Assembly (NCBI GenBank): GCA_964422365.1 | Contig: CAYRAV010000002.1 | Coordinates: 1-64,000 of the forward strand | DNA from: CAYRAV01 sp964422365 | GTDB lineage: Bacteria; Bacillota; Clostridia; Lachnospirales; Lachnospiraceae | Direction of reading: 5' to 3' | DNA length: 64,000 nucleotides | Part shown: positions 28,108-37,233 of the stretch, piece by piece | Numbering within the stretch: position 1 is the first letter of the stretch | How the letters are laid out: every line of letters starts with the position of its first letter | The notes under the pieces: model-generated | The model's input: the letters and a program-made list of their open reading frames with translations, nothing else | Database searches by the model: none | Told to the model about the DNA's origin: nothing | Position numbers and translations under genes: made by a program

Positions 28108-29217
28108 ATGAAGAAAATGAGCAGCTTATTTAAAAGACTACTTATTTTAGTAGTAGTACTTTGTCTAGGAAGTGGTGTGTGTAATACATCATTTGTCTGC
28201 ATGCAGGTAAATGCAGCCTCAAACGACCCATTGAAAGTTCATTATTTTAATGTAGGAGATGCGGATGCAATGATAATTGAGAAAACCACAAAAAACGAAA
28301 AGCATTATATGTTAGTGGATACAGGATGGAATTCACGCGACAAACTCAATATTACATATACACAGGCCACACATCCGGTAAAATTATGGATGAATGCAAA
28401 TAATGTTGAAAAATTTGACTATGTTGTAATTACACATTATGATAGGGATCATGTTGCTGCATTACAATTTTTACTTGACGATGTTGAAGTAGATACTTTT
28501 CTTGCAAGAAAATACGGACCAGTAGTATCTGAGAGACTTGAAAATGCCAAAAATAAGTTTGACAGTCAGTACTATGATAATTACCAATATTTCCTAAGTG
28601 TAGTAAACAATAAGAAAGCAAATTTAGTTTTTCCAACTAATGAAGATAAAAGTTTAAGATTCGCTGAAGATGTGATACTTTCTTTTAAAAACAACAAGGC
28701 ATCATATGTAACCAGTGACGTCATGAATAATGAAAAAGATTATAAAGAAGCGGTGAATAATGATTCTTTAGTTTTTCATATGAAAATAGACGGAACAGAT
28801 GCTAAATATCTTTTCTTAGGGGATTTAAAAAAGAATGGATTGACAGATTATTTAGACCAGATTAATAATAAGAATAAGGTGACTACTCAATTTAGTGTTC
28901 TTAAAGTGCCACATCACTGCATGTTCAGTAATGATACTCTTCCACAATCACTGCAGGAAACGTTTCAGTCAACAATAAAATCAGTTATTTCTGTAACCAG
29001 CAGGTGTGTACCAGAAACAAGTAATAAAAACCCTATGATGCAGGCATTGGACAACATTAAAAATATGCAGCAATATAACACATACGATACTTATAATAAA
29101 AAGGGTATTAACAACTATTGTATATCTACAAATGGTAATAGTTTTCATGTTTATTATGAAACAGTGACTTCCAATAAAGTGACTTCTTCAGAAATTTTGA
29201 AAACAATTAATAAATAA
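28108..29217 (+). CDS. Secreted metallo-beta-lactamase-fold hydrolase (ComEC/Rec2-like domain)
   Basis: About 369 residues with an N-terminal signal peptide (hydrophobic core 'LLILVVVLCLGSG', likely cleavage after 'QVNA'). The MBL domain has 'VHYFNVGDADAMIIE', 'MLVDTGW', the metal motif 'THYDRDHVAAL' (HxDxDH, as in ComEC-type domains), 'FLGDL' and 'LKVPHHCMF'. The start at 28108 is set by AAAGGAG 28091-28097 and the signal peptide; an upstream ATG gives a less plausible extension. As a stand-alone extracellular MBL it could degrade nucleic acid or phospho-compounds, but the substrate is unknown. Confidence 0.82.
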   Translation: MKKMSSLFKRLLILVVVLCLGSGVCNTSFVCMQVNAASNDPLKVHYFNVGDADAMIIEKTTKNEKHYMLVDTGWNSRDKLNITYTQATHPVKLWMNANNVEKFDYVVITHYDRDHVAALQFLLDDVEVDTFLARKYGPVVSERLENAKNKFDSQYYDNYQYFLSVVNNKKANLVFPTNEDKSLRFAEDVILSFKNNKASYVTSDVMNNEKDYKEAVNNDSLVFHMKIDGTDAKYLFLGDLKKNGLTDYLDQINNKNKVTTQFSVLKVPHHCMFSNDTLPQSLQETFQSTIKSVISVTSRCVPETSNKNPMMQALDNIKNMQQYNTYDTYNKKGINNYCISTNGNSFHVYYETVTSNKVTSSEILKTINK

Positions 29218-29239
29218 ATTGGATATTATATATATTAAT

Positions 29240-29295
29240 AAAACTTCTTCTATGACATTGCTAATATAGTAATTTCATGAAAGAAGTTTTTATTT
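29240..29295. terminator. Bidirectional terminator between the MBL gene and tadA
   Basis: Arms AAAACTTCTT (29240-29249) and AAGAAGTTTT (29281-29290) are complementary, with T-rich sequence after the 3' arm on the plus strand and A/T-rich sequence on the minus strand. It lies between convergent genes. Confidence 0.65.
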
Positions 29296-29311
29296 CTGCA
29301 AAGTTTTAGAG

Positions 29312-29827
29312 TTAGATTCTATTATTTCTGCCCTTTTCCAGCTTTTTCTTTTCCCTCAATTCTTTAAAAAAATTTTGCATAAGTGCTGCACATTCTTCTT
29401 GCAAAACTCCTGTTCTTACTTCCACCTGATGATTAAATTCTTTTATTTGGAGCAAATTGATAATGGAACCTGCACATCCTGCCTTCCCATTCATGGTACC
29501 GATTACAACCCTTGGGATTCTTGCCTGAACGATGGCTCCTGCGCACATCTGGCAAGGTTCTAATGTAACATACATTGTGCAGTCTTCTAAACGCCAGTCT
29601 CCCACATATTTACTTGCTTTTTGAATCGCTAATAATTCTGCATGGGCAAGGGTGCTTTTATTTTTGTTACGCTTATTATAGGCTCTGGCTATAATTTTAT
29701 CCTGATGGACAATAATACAGCCAATGGGTGATTCTTCAATGGCATAGGCCTTTTTTGCCTGCTTTATGGCTTGCTTCATGTAAGCCCTGTCTCTATCATC
29801 TGTCTTTTTCCCTTCCTCTGTTTCCAT
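29312..29827 (-). CDS. tadA: tRNA-specific adenosine deaminase
   Basis: About 171 residues. TadA converts A34 to inosine in tRNA-Arg(ACG). The zinc site is visible as 'LAHAELLAI' (HAE) and 'EPCQMCAGAI' (PCxxC). The ATG at 29827 follows AAGGAGAG; the open frame continues upstream into the adjacent MITE-like repeat, which is not expected to be coding. The deaminase ends with a basic tail. Confidence 0.95.
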   Translation of the reverse strand: METEEGKKTDDRDRAYMKQAIKQAKKAYAIEESPIGCIIVHQDKIIARAYNKRNKNKSTLAHAELLAIQKASKYVGDWRLEDCTMYVTLEPCQMCAGAIVQARIPRVVIGTMNGKAGCAGSIINLLQIKEFNHQVEVRTGVLQEECAALMQNFFKELREKKKLEKGRNNRI

Positions 29828-29850
29828 AAGAACTTCTCTCCTTATCTTCC

Positions 29851-30025
29851 TAGAGCGTGTTTGAAAATTGCCTGCCATTCGTCAATATGCCAAAAAATTG
29901 CATAAATTATGTGAAAATCCAGCCTGCCTTCATATAATAATCGGGAATTTCCTATGATTCTCATTCCATTATTGCGGATATTTTTGGTATTTTCTGTGCA
30001 ATTTTTAATTTTCAAACACACTCCA
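29851..30025. repeat. MITE-like element, divergent interior (175 bp)
   Basis: The ends TAGAGCGTGTTTGAAAATT (29851) and AATTTTCAAACACACTCCA (to 30025) match the family, but the interior differs from the 164-bp and 118-bp copies. It sits immediately upstream of the tadA ribosome site, so it may supply part of the tadA leader or promoter region. Confidence 0.7.
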
Positions 30026-30063
30026 AGCATAACTCACTTAAACTTTCTGCATAAAACTTTGTA

Positions 30064-30687
30064 TTAAGATATTTCCTTATGCTCCATAATAAATATAGAC
30101 AACAGATAGGAAAAAATATAGATTACCACTGCTATTACAGCCGTTGCAATCTCAACTGTTTTTGCATTTTTCTCCACAAAACCAATCAGATCCACATTCA
30201 TTCTTTGAAGTGTATACCCTGCCATACCTGGTATTATTATAATAAGAATCATGATTATTCTTGACTTCTCTGCACCAAATTGAAAAACAAAAGGCATACT
30301 AATTGCAATAAACATAATACCTGCTACTGCTAATAGTCCATAAATCATTAATTTTTCCATACTAATGTTTTTGTCTATGATAAAGCTAAGCGGCAAAGAA
30401 ATAATGCTTCCTACTGCAATAGCGATCACTGACACTAAATATTTACTTGTCACAATATCTCTTCTTGTAACAGGCATTGTCAATACATATTTATTCCATT
30501 GTACCTGTTCATCGTAAGCAAAAGTACCAATTACATATGATATTCCAAATATCATTCCAACTGTTGCTAGAAAACTGCTGTCCTTTGCTTGTAATGACGT
30601 AAAAAAATACAATACAACGAGTGCCAGATATAATTTTCCCTGATGATTTGTAAAATTTAAGATATCTTTTAAAATTAAACCTTTCAT
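30064..30687 (-). CDS. ABC-2 type permease
   Basis: About 207 residues with six predicted membrane helices. The start 'MKGLILKDILNF' and the segment 'VQWNKYVLTMPVTRRDIVTS' are typical of small ABC-2 permeases linked to GntR/YtrA-regulated ATPases. The ATG at 30687 follows AGGAAGG. It is the last gene of a GntR-ATPase-permease operon; the exported substrate (often a peptide antibiotic or lipid II binder in this family) is not known. Confidence 0.85.
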   Translation of the reverse strand: MKGLILKDILNFTNHQGKLYLALVVLYFFTSLQAKDSSFLATVGMIFGISYVIGTFAYDEQVQWNKYVLTMPVTRRDIVTSKYLVSVIAIAVGSIISLPLSFIIDKNISMEKLMIYGLLAVAGIMFIAISMPFVFQFGAEKSRIIMILIIIIPGMAGYTLQRMNVDLIGFVEKNAKTVEIATAVIAVVIYIFSYLLSIFIMEHKEIS

Positions 30688-30768
30688 AAACAAAACTTCC
30701 TTCCTATACATTTTTGAACAATTTCCAAATTATAGTATTATACTTTCATACTGTTCTAACAACATTCT

Positions 30769-31608
30769 TTATTTTTGACTGAAATACAGCATAATTTCTT
30801 CTAGAGATGGTTTTTCCATATTAAAATTACCATTTACTTTCTCTCTTTCTACCAAAGCTTCTACACCAAATTTATTTTTCTTTTTTCCTTTTATTGCATC
30901 AATAGAAACTGTTTCTAACTCCTCTTCACTGCACTTTAAAAGTGCATACTTTTCTAGCAGCTCATCTTTTTCTTCTGTAAATAGTATTTTTCCCTGATGA
31001 ATCAATGTAATATAATCACAAATTTTTTCCAAGTCACTGATGATGTGGGAAGAAAGAAGGATACCATGTGTTTCATCCTGAATAAAATCTAAGAAAACAT
31101 CTAAGATTTCTTCTCTTATCATAGGATCTAAACCGCTTGTGGCTTCATCTAATATCAGCAGTTTGGACTGATGGGATAATGCCACTGCAATGGAAAGTTT
31201 CATTTTCATACCTTTTGAGAAATCTTTTATTGGTTTCTTTTCAGGCAGAGCAAATTGTTTCACATATTTTTGAAACGTTCTTCCTTTCCAGTTTTTATAA
31301 ATGCCTCTCATTATTTTTCTAATATTTTGTATTGATAAATTAGATGGGAAACAACATTCATCCACAACTACTCCAATCTGCTCTTTGACTAATTTTAATT
31401 CTGTTTCGCTGTCTTTTCCAAAAATAGTAACGGTTCCAGAATCTTTTTTCACTAAATCTAAAATAATTTTAATAGTTGTACTTTTCCCAGCACCATTTTC
31501 TCCTATAAACCCCATAATACACCCTGCAGGTAATTGAAATGTGACATGATCTAATGCAAAATCACTATATTGTTTGCATACATCCTTTACTTCTAATATA
31601 TTTTCCAT
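30769..31608 (-). CDS. ABC transporter ATP-binding protein (BcrA/YtrB-like)
   Basis: A 279-residue ATPase with Walker A 'GENGAGKSTTIKII', signature 'DFSKGMKMKLSIA', Walker B 'LLILDEATSGLD' and H-loop 'LLSSHIISDL'. A C-terminal ~70-residue extension follows, as in bacitracin-resistance-type ATPases. It is co-directional with the GntR regulator (33-bp gap) and the permease. Confidence 0.92.
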   Translation of the reverse strand: MENILEVKDVCKQYSDFALDHVTFQLPAGCIMGFIGENGAGKSTTIKIILDLVKKDSGTVTIFGKDSETELKLVKEQIGVVVDECCFPSNLSIQNIRKIMRGIYKNWKGRTFQKYVKQFALPEKKPIKDFSKGMKMKLSIAVALSHQSKLLILDEATSGLDPMIREEILDVFLDFIQDETHGILLSSHIISDLEKICDYITLIHQGKILFTEEKDELLEKYALLKCSEEELETVSIDAIKGKKKNKFGVEALVEREKVNGNFNMEKPSLEEIMLYFSQK

Positions 31609-31641
31609 AAAACACTCCTTCTTTCTGTAACAATACTTTTC

Positions 31642-32016
31642 TTATTCTCCTTTATATACAATGGTCAGTGTTTCCACCAGTTCTTCTAAAGAAATCTCAC
31701 TGATTTTTGCAGATTCTACTGCCTTTTGAATATATTCTTCGATTTTCTTCAATTCCTCTTCGCGGACAAATTCTAAATTTTTTCCTGCTACAAAGCTGCC
31801 CTTTCCTGTGATGGATACAATAAAACCTTCTCTTTCTAATTCTTCATAGGCCCTCTTTGTGGTAATTACACTAATGCGTAACTCTTTCGCCAGAACACGC
31901 ATAGAAGGAAGACTGTCACCCTCCTTTAGTTTACTGGCTATAATCTCATTTTTTATTTGCACAGCAATCTGTTCATAAATAGGTTTACCGGAAGTGTTGC
32001 TGATAATGATGTTCAT
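31642..32016 (-). CDS. GntR-family regulator, YtrA subfamily
   Basis: A 124-residue repressor. The winged helix-turn-helix shows 'IYEQIAVQIKNEIIASKLKE', 'LPSMRVLAKELRISVITTKR' and 'AYEELEREGFIV'. A short C-terminal dimerisation helix follows instead of a ligand-binding domain, typical of YtrA proteins. It heads the operon and very likely represses it through the palindrome over the -10 described at 32081-32124. Confidence 0.92.
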   Translation of the reverse strand: MNIIISNTSGKPIYEQIAVQIKNEIIASKLKEGDSLPSMRVLAKELRISVITTKRAYEELEREGFIVSITGKGSFVAGKNLEFVREEELKKIEEYIQKAVESAKISEISLEELVETLTIVYKGE

Positions 32017-32080
32017 AAGATTGTATCATTCCTTTCTTACAAGATATATTTGAAAATACCTCTCATCTCCTTTTTTATTT

Positions 32081-32124
32081 ATATTGTATATATTCATTAT
32101 ATACAATATATATTATTTTGTCAA
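32081..32124 (-). promoter_or_regulatory. SigmaA-type promoter with overlapping palindromic operator
   Basis: On the minus strand, TTGACA (32119-32124) is separated by 17 bp from TATAAT (32096-32101). A perfect 12-bp inverted repeat, ATATTGTATATA (32081-32092) and TATATACAATAT (32098-32109), overlaps the -10. This is where a YtrA-type GntR repressor would bind to control its own operon. Confidence 0.85.
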
Positions 32125-32255
32125 CAGAATACTCTGCCAGACAATCCATAACTTTTTATTTAAATGAATCTTCCCGGCAAATTATGCCCATTCGACATGC
32201 TGCATATCCACTTTACTCAAAGGATGTACAGCAGGCTTTCTGTCTACAGGAATCT

Positions 32256-32297
32256 AAAAAAGGATTTGAATTTTATCCCACGAAACATTCAAATCCT
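32256..32297 (-). terminator. Terminator after the LtaS-like operon
   Basis: On the minus strand AGGATTTGAAT and ATTCAAATCCT form an 11-bp stem followed by TTTTTTAG. It closes the unit containing the 148-residue membrane protein and the LtaS-like gene. Confidence 0.8.
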
Positions 32298-32327
32298 CTT
32301 ATAATCAAAATACTATTCACTATTACA

Positions 32328-32774
32328 CTATGTACCTATTTTCCATGTAAACCACATTGAAACAATGATTGGTGTCACAGCTATACAAAAGCACAAAATA
32401 CTTGCAACAATAATGATAACATGATAAAAAAGCCGATATTCTTCCTTTTTATAACACTCTTCATCATTCCCCGGATTGACCATTATTGTACTTGTCTCTC
32501 CTGCTTCTGGACACTCCCCCCGCCTTTTATATCTTTCGCTTTGGTAGATTCTTGTTCCATTATATTCATATGACCAAATTGGTGCATATCCCATAAAACC
32601 TTGTCTGCCGCGTCTGATCCATTTTGTATGATGTCCAATGCACTGGCATTTTATTTCTTGTGTACATTTCCTTTTTCGCCTCAGCCCTTTTATCAGCTGT
32701 ATTGCATGAATAATGATTAACCTTCCAAAAATCAAAGACTCTATTACAAGACAGACAACCAACTTTTTTAACAT
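32328..32774 (-). CDS. Small membrane protein of unknown function
   Basis: A 148-residue protein with an N-terminal membrane helix (about 5-28), a soluble Cys-containing middle ('TQEIKCQCIGHHTKWIRRG', 'YAPIWSYEYNGTRIY') and a C-terminal helix (about 118-142). The middle recalls DUF3592-type domains, with 'PIWSYEYNG', but the match is weak. AAGGAATG precedes the ATG. It follows the LtaS-like gene by 24 bp and is probably co-transcribed. Confidence 0.65.
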   Translation of the reverse strand: MLKKLVVCLVIESLIFGRLIIIHAIQLIKGLRRKRKCTQEIKCQCIGHHTKWIRRGRQGFMGYAPIWSYEYNGTRIYQSERYKRRGECPEAGETSTIMVNPGNDEECYKKEEYRLFYHVIIIVASILCFCIAVTPIIVSMWFTWKIGT

Positions 32775-32798
32775 ATCTTACATTCCTTCTATCTTTTT

Positions 32799-34841
32799 CT
32801 ATTGACCTGCTGAAAAAAATTCTTCCACTGTATGTTTCCGATCCAACAGATGGTTATACATAATCTGCTCATACAGATTAATCTGCTCCGATTCTATGTT
32901 TTCCTCTGTCCAATACACGTTTTTATTTTTATCCACAATTTGCAAAGCATTGATAATCGGATACTCCTTATGCAGCTCCCATAGATAACTTTGATATCCG
33001 CTCATTTCCAAACCTGCCGTTTTCAACATAAGAGAGGATAGGTAATTAAGGCTGATCTCTTCTCCTTCTTTCTCTTCAATATCATAATTCGCCCAGATAA
33101 AATATGGCACCTGGTACATTTTTTCCTTTTCTTCTTCTTGCATCTGATCTAACGGTTTTCCAAATAATTTTTCATAGAAAGCATCACTAATATTCGGCTG
33201 ATGATCCCCAAAGAATACAATAATGGCTGGCTCTTCTTCTTCTGCAAAATAAGATATCAGTTTTTCTATAGCCTGGTCACTTTCATGCATAAGTGACAAT
33301 GCCTGCTCTGCCTTCGGATATGCCCCCTTACAGTCTGTTAAATAGATCTCTTCTTCGAAATTATCATATTTTGTTTCATATCCACCATGATTCTGCATTG
33401 TCACATTGAAGGAAAATATTTTTTCTTCTTTTCCTTTCTTCTCATAAAGATCTATAATTTTATCATAAAGACACTCATCACTGATAAATCCCCGCAAAAC
33501 CTCCTGTTTTTCAAAATCCTCCATAAATGCAATCTGATCAAATCCAAAATGTTGATAAACGCTGTTCCGGCTATAGCCGTTTCCTTTATATGCATGCATC
33601 CCTATGGTTTTATACCCCTGTTCTTTCATCGTAGAAACGAGTGTTTCTACAGGACTTTGGATATAAATCTGATATGGGGAAGTTCCCTGATACATATACA
33701 TAGAATCGCCTGTTAAAAATTCAAACTCCGAATTTGCTGTTCCACCGCCAAATATGGATACATGAGCAGTTCCCTTAATCGTATTTTCAGACAAATTGTT
33801 GATAAATGGTGTAATTTCTTTGTTTGTTTCCAGATTGTCATATATGGTAAAGTCAGAAAATGATTCATTCATAATGACAATCACATTTGGGTTATCTGTT
33901 TTCTTCCTGTCTGTACTTAATCTGCTCTCTTTTTCCTGTTCCTGGTTTGCTTTCTGTTTTTCTGCTTCTTGTTTAATATTCCCTACATCATATCCCTCAG
34001 GTGCCTTTACAAACAGATCCTTTGTCTGCATAAGAAAATTAAGCAGAAATCCATTTTTTTCATGCGACCAGTATTGTGCCTTTACCTGTCCATTTTGATA
34101 GATGAAATCAGTCTGGTAGAAACAGGTATAAAATCCTGCCAGCAGCAATGCACTGGCAATTTTTCTTCTCCAATGAATTTTCGTTCCTTCCAACTGAAAG
34201 ACTTTTATCATTCCAAGCCCGCAAAACATGGTTGCCAGAGCATACAAAAGATACCATGTTGTTTTTTCATTTAACACATAGTGATAAGATGAACTTACAT
34301 TATAGGCAGTTTTCATTACAAGCAAATCATTTGCATATAGCGGTCTGCCACGGAATATCACAAGAAAATAGTTCACCAGCATAATGACAGTCCAGAATCC
34401 TGTTCCCAAAAAAGCAGTAATCCGCAATGAATTGGTCACAATATAAAGAAGCATATATAAACTAAGATACAGTAACATATTGTAGAAATATGCATTTCCT
34501 TTTTCTGTTTTCAATACATCAAGTTTCAAATCAATCATACAATACAGATTAAGACTGCATACAAATACAACAAGAATACCGGATACTACCTTTCTATATC
34601 CTACTATTTTGCTATAGATTCCATCTTTCCTTCCTAACCTGTCCAAATAAAATAACCCATTTAATACCAAATATAAGAGCAGCATTTCTGCACAAAATTT
34701 CCACTGGCCTTGTGTATCTTTTACAAATAATGGAATGGTCAAAAGCAATGCCGGAATAAAATAGCAATGCTTTTTTATTCCTCTCCATATCTTTTCTTTT
34801 GTCATATGTATTTTCATAAACTGTTTTAATTTATCTTTCAT
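32799..34841 (-). CDS. LTA synthase-like phosphoglycerol transferase (sulfatase fold)
   Basis: A 680-residue membrane enzyme. About the first 230 residues hold several membrane helices. The extracellular alkaline-phosphatase/sulfatase-fold domain begins near residue 300 ('NVIVIMNESFSDFT'), with the catalytic threonine in 'FGGGTANSEFEFLTG', then 'GMHAYKGNGYSRNSVYQHFG' and the metal-binding 'IVFFGDHQPN'. LtaS-type proteins transfer glycerol-phosphate from phosphatidylglycerol to lipoteichoic acid or other surface glycans. Longer than some primases, it could be a polymerase or a modifying transferase. Confidence 0.9.
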   Translation of the reverse strand: MKDKLKQFMKIHMTKEKIWRGIKKHCYFIPALLLTIPLFVKDTQGQWKFCAEMLLLYLVLNGLFYLDRLGRKDGIYSKIVGYRKVVSGILVVFVCSLNLYCMIDLKLDVLKTEKGNAYFYNMLLYLSLYMLLYIVTNSLRITAFLGTGFWTVIMLVNYFLVIFRGRPLYANDLLVMKTAYNVSSSYHYVLNEKTTWYLLYALATMFCGLGMIKVFQLEGTKIHWRRKIASALLLAGFYTCFYQTDFIYQNGQVKAQYWSHEKNGFLLNFLMQTKDLFVKAPEGYDVGNIKQEAEKQKANQEQEKESRLSTDRKKTDNPNVIVIMNESFSDFTIYDNLETNKEITPFINNLSENTIKGTAHVSIFGGGTANSEFEFLTGDSMYMYQGTSPYQIYIQSPVETLVSTMKEQGYKTIGMHAYKGNGYSRNSVYQHFGFDQIAFMEDFEKQEVLRGFISDECLYDKIIDLYEKKGKEEKIFSFNVTMQNHGGYETKYDNFEEEIYLTDCKGAYPKAEQALSLMHESDQAIEKLISYFAEEEEPAIIVFFGDHQPNISDAFYEKLFGKPLDQMQEEEKEKMYQVPYFIWANYDIEEKEGEEISLNYLSSLMLKTAGLEMSGYQSYLWELHKEYPIINALQIVDKNKNVYWTEENIESEQINLYEQIMYNHLLDRKHTVEEFFSAGQ

Positions 34842-34957
34842 TTTTCTTCCTCTTTCAACATTAGTAATCTCTCTTACACTTTTCTCTTACTGTGATTCAG
34901 TTTTTTGCCTGCTCTGCCAACCTGTATTTTAACATAATTGTGCTTATATCTCAAATG

Positions 34958-35003
34958 AAAAAAACTGCGATACAAAAACACCACCTTTTGTACCACAGTT
35001 TTA
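34958..35003 (-). terminator. Terminator after the SpoIIQ-like gene
   Basis: On the minus strand, AAAACTG..GTACAAAA pairs with TTTTGTA..CAGTTTT (two mismatches) and is followed by TTTT. It separates the M23-like gene from the LtaS-like gene. Confidence 0.65.
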
Positions 35004-35049
35004 CCTTATCTTTTTTATTCCACTCTGCCTTTTACTCTTTCCTCTTTTT

Positions 35050-35883
35050 CTACCGTAACAACAGCATAGGATCGACTGGTTCTCCTTTTTCCAGTACTTC
35101 AAAATATAGATTGCATCCCTCTTCTACATAGTATCTTGTTGGCTCCTCCAATGTTCCTATTACCTGTCCCTCACTTAAGAGGTCTCCTTTTTTCACTTTT
35201 AAATCTCCTAACTGTCCATATACCAATTCATAATCATTTCCAATATCCATTGTAACTGTCATTCCTGTTTCTACATCCTCTACAATCTCGGTTACTTTCC
35301 CTGCTGCCGCTGAATAAACTTCCGCTCCTGTAGTTCCTCCAATCAGAATGGCAGGATTACATTTGTACTGTCCTAATGTTTTGAAATAAACTCCCGAATC
35401 CATATTAAACTTCATCAAAAGTTCCCCATTAATCGGCCATAATAATCCATCTTCCTCATCAAATGAAAATGTATTTTTATTTTTGCTGCTTAATACTGCA
35501 ACACTGTCCTCATCTGCTGTTTTCTCAGATGTATCTGCTTTTGTTTGCTCCTGTGATGCCGTTTTAGATCCCGCATTGCTGTTGTCTGCTGTAGTTTTTG
35601 TCTGGCTGTCTGCCACTGTTCCATCTGTAGTCTTTTCTGCTGTACTGCTTTGGTCTACTCCTGCCGTAATCCCTGGTTTCTGTGCTGTTTCTACTGGAAG
35701 TTCTGTTGCTTTTGCAATTGGATTCTCTACTGCTGGTTCATTCAAATCAGCTAGGGAATAATCATTCTCTTTGGTATTTTGCCTATTCTGCATGATACCA
35801 ACAACCAATACTCCAAATAACCCTGCACAAAGACAAACATAAAAAATTTTTGTTTCATATAATTTTTTTCTCGTATTTTTCAC
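35050..35883 (-). CDS. SpoIIQ-like membrane-anchored protein with a degenerate M23 (LytM) domain
   Basis: A 277-residue protein: a short cytoplasmic start, one membrane helix (about 12-30), a low-complexity Thr/Ala/Lys linker (about 50-130) and a C-terminal LytM-like domain. The fold is recognisable in 'GAEVYSAAAGKVTEIVED', but the usual zinc ligands look lost: 'YGQLGDL' replaces YGHL and 'NLYFEVLE' replaces LHFEV. It is therefore probably non-catalytic, like B. subtilis SpoIIQ, and may act as a structural partner in engulfment. The start codon is GTG after AGAGGTGAT. Confidence 0.78.
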   Translation of the reverse strand: MKNTRKKLYETKIFYVCLCAGLFGVLVVGIMQNRQNTKENDYSLADLNEPAVENPIAKATELPVETAQKPGITAGVDQSSTAEKTTDGTVADSQTKTTADNSNAGSKTASQEQTKADTSEKTADEDSVAVLSSKNKNTFSFDEEDGLLWPINGELLMKFNMDSGVYFKTLGQYKCNPAILIGGTTGAEVYSAAAGKVTEIVEDVETGMTVTMDIGNDYELVYGQLGDLKVKKGDLLSEGQVIGTLEEPTRYYVEEGCNLYFEVLEKGEPVDPMLLLR

Positions 35884-36022
35884 TTATAATCACCTCTGCT
35901 TTTATTCTTTCCATGCAGCGGAAAATTATACCGAAAATATATTTTTTCTTCTTGTTCTTTTACATCTTTTCTCTGCTGTTCTGTTTTTAAATGAATCTAT
36001 GCCAAGTTCCAATATTATTAAA

Positions 36023-36607
36023 TTACACTTCTGCCGTTTCACTCTCCCTCTTATATACAAATACTGGTATTGGCGGACTATTCTTTTTATTATAATACTG
36101 GTTTACAATTACAATATATTTTTTATCATCTAATTCTTTTAGATAGTTCAAAATTGCCTCCTTCTCCTCGTACCCTGTATCTTTTCCACTGTAAATGCAC
36201 ATACACAAAATACCACCTTTTTTTAACAGTGAAAGTGCTGCTTCAATGGCTTCCACACTAGTGTCAGCTTTTGTTGCCAGACTGTGGTCACCACCTGGCA
36301 GATATCCAAAGTTAAAACAAATCCCATCCACTGTATCCTCTGCCTGATACTGTGTCATATTTACATGACTGTCTAAAATCAGCTGTGCTCTTTTTTCAAC
36401 CCCTTGTTTTTTTAAACGTTTTCTCGTATTTTCTATTGCCAGCTTTTGAATATCAAAAGCAAGCACCTTTCCATTTTCTCCTGCCATCTCACATAAAAAT
36501 AATGTATCATGCCCATTGCCCATTGTAGCATCAATGTAAATTCCTCCCTTTGCCATCTGACTTTCTAGTATGGCATGATACCATTCTGTCATCCGCTCTG
36601 GTCTCAT
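36023..36607 (-). CDS. SAM-dependent methyltransferase, YtqB/MnmM-like
   Basis: A 194-residue class I methyltransferase of the putative rRNA methylase (PF06962) group. The SAM site is 'YIDATMGNGHDTLFLCE' and 'KVLAFDIQKLAIENTRKRL'. The family segment 'DGICFNFGYLPGGDHSLATK' is the hallmark of YtqB proteins. Members have been shown to methylate the wobble uridine side chain of tRNA (MnmM). AAGGAGG precedes the ATG. Confidence 0.85.
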   Translation of the reverse strand: MRPERMTEWYHAILESQMAKGGIYIDATMGNGHDTLFLCEMAGENGKVLAFDIQKLAIENTRKRLKKQGVEKRAQLILDSHVNMTQYQAEDTVDGICFNFGYLPGGDHSLATKADTSVEAIEAALSLLKKGGILCMCIYSGKDTGYEEKEAILNYLKELDDKKYIVIVNQYYNKKNSPPIPVFVYKRESETAEV

Positions 36608-36826
36608 TGTTTTTCCTCCTTATCTATAGCTTCTTAGCTTCTCAATTCCTTTTTTAGGAGCTTTCAAACCCTATTTTTCTAAAAATGCCCTTCTTTTTTG
36701 CCAGAAAATGCGTTATTTTACTTTTATCTGTTGTCCATTAAACTTCATATTTTATTCACTATGGTATTCCCAGATAAGTGTAAGATACTGTCATCTGTTA
36801 TTTTACATAAAATCAGGGAGGTTGGC

Positions 36827-36930
36827 TAGAGTGTGTTTGAAAATTGCTTGTGACAAGATGTGCGGCACAATTTGTGGGGATTTGTTCCAAATTCATGAGG
36901 TGCAGCGGGCTGCATTGAATGAATTTTGGG
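36827..36930. repeat. MITE-like element, right end missing
   Basis: The left end TAGAGTGTGTTTGAAAATT and interior blocks 'acaagatgtg', 'gtggggattt', 'gcagcgggctgcattga' match the 164-bp copy at 380. The right inverted repeat is absent. Confidence 0.6.
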
Positions 36931-37089
36931 TATTGTATTAGTCTCCACTTATATTTAATGCTATCTAACACAAGCAAATTAGAAATACCAATTATTATGA
37001 ATTACCCAAACATGGGGAAAAACCATATACAATACGGATAACCTCTCAGTATTGCTGAGAAGCTATCTGTTATTAACCAGACTGTTTTG

Positions 37090-37120
37090 CCGTTTATATG
37101 TTGAAATAAACCGTTTATAT
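37090..37120 (+). promoter_or_regulatory. Two direct repeats 21 bp apart, possible LytTR operator
   Basis: CCGTTTATAT occurs at 37090-37099 and 37111-37120, a start-to-start distance of 21 bp. Direct repeats two helical turns apart are the usual arrangement for LytTR-family regulators, and a LytTR remnant lies in the operon downstream. The assignment is inference. Confidence 0.45.
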
Positions 37121-37151
37121 AAATTCTATTTTTATTTTTTTCAAAAAGTGC

Positions 37152-37206
37152 TAGAGTATGCTTGAAAATTGCTTGAGACACTTAGGTATCAGTCCGACAC
37201 ACTCTA
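37152..37206. repeat. Mini-MITE (55-bp internal deletion derivative)
   Basis: TAGAGTATGCTTGAAAATT at 37152 and the end block CACACTCTA (to 37206) are the two ends of the family, with nearly all of the interior missing. It lies between the putative operator and the start codon of the ABC operon. Confidence 0.55.
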
Positions 37207-37233
37207 AGGCAGACGAAAAGAAAGGAATGGTAA

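Larger units (their letters stand above)
36608..37233. other. Intergenic region with MITE remnants and direct repeats
   Basis: No gene is supported in these 626 bp. They contain a truncated MITE (36827-36930), a hairpin near 37035-37070 (TCTCAG/CTGAGA and flanking pairs), two CCGTTTATAT direct repeats (37090-37120) and a 55-bp mini-MITE (37152-37206) just ahead of the ABC operon. Confidence 0.5.

Noticed and set aside
33387..34384. Several plus-strand open frames opposite the LtaS-like gene
   Set aside because: They mirror the coding sequence of a clear membrane enzyme and have no features of their own.
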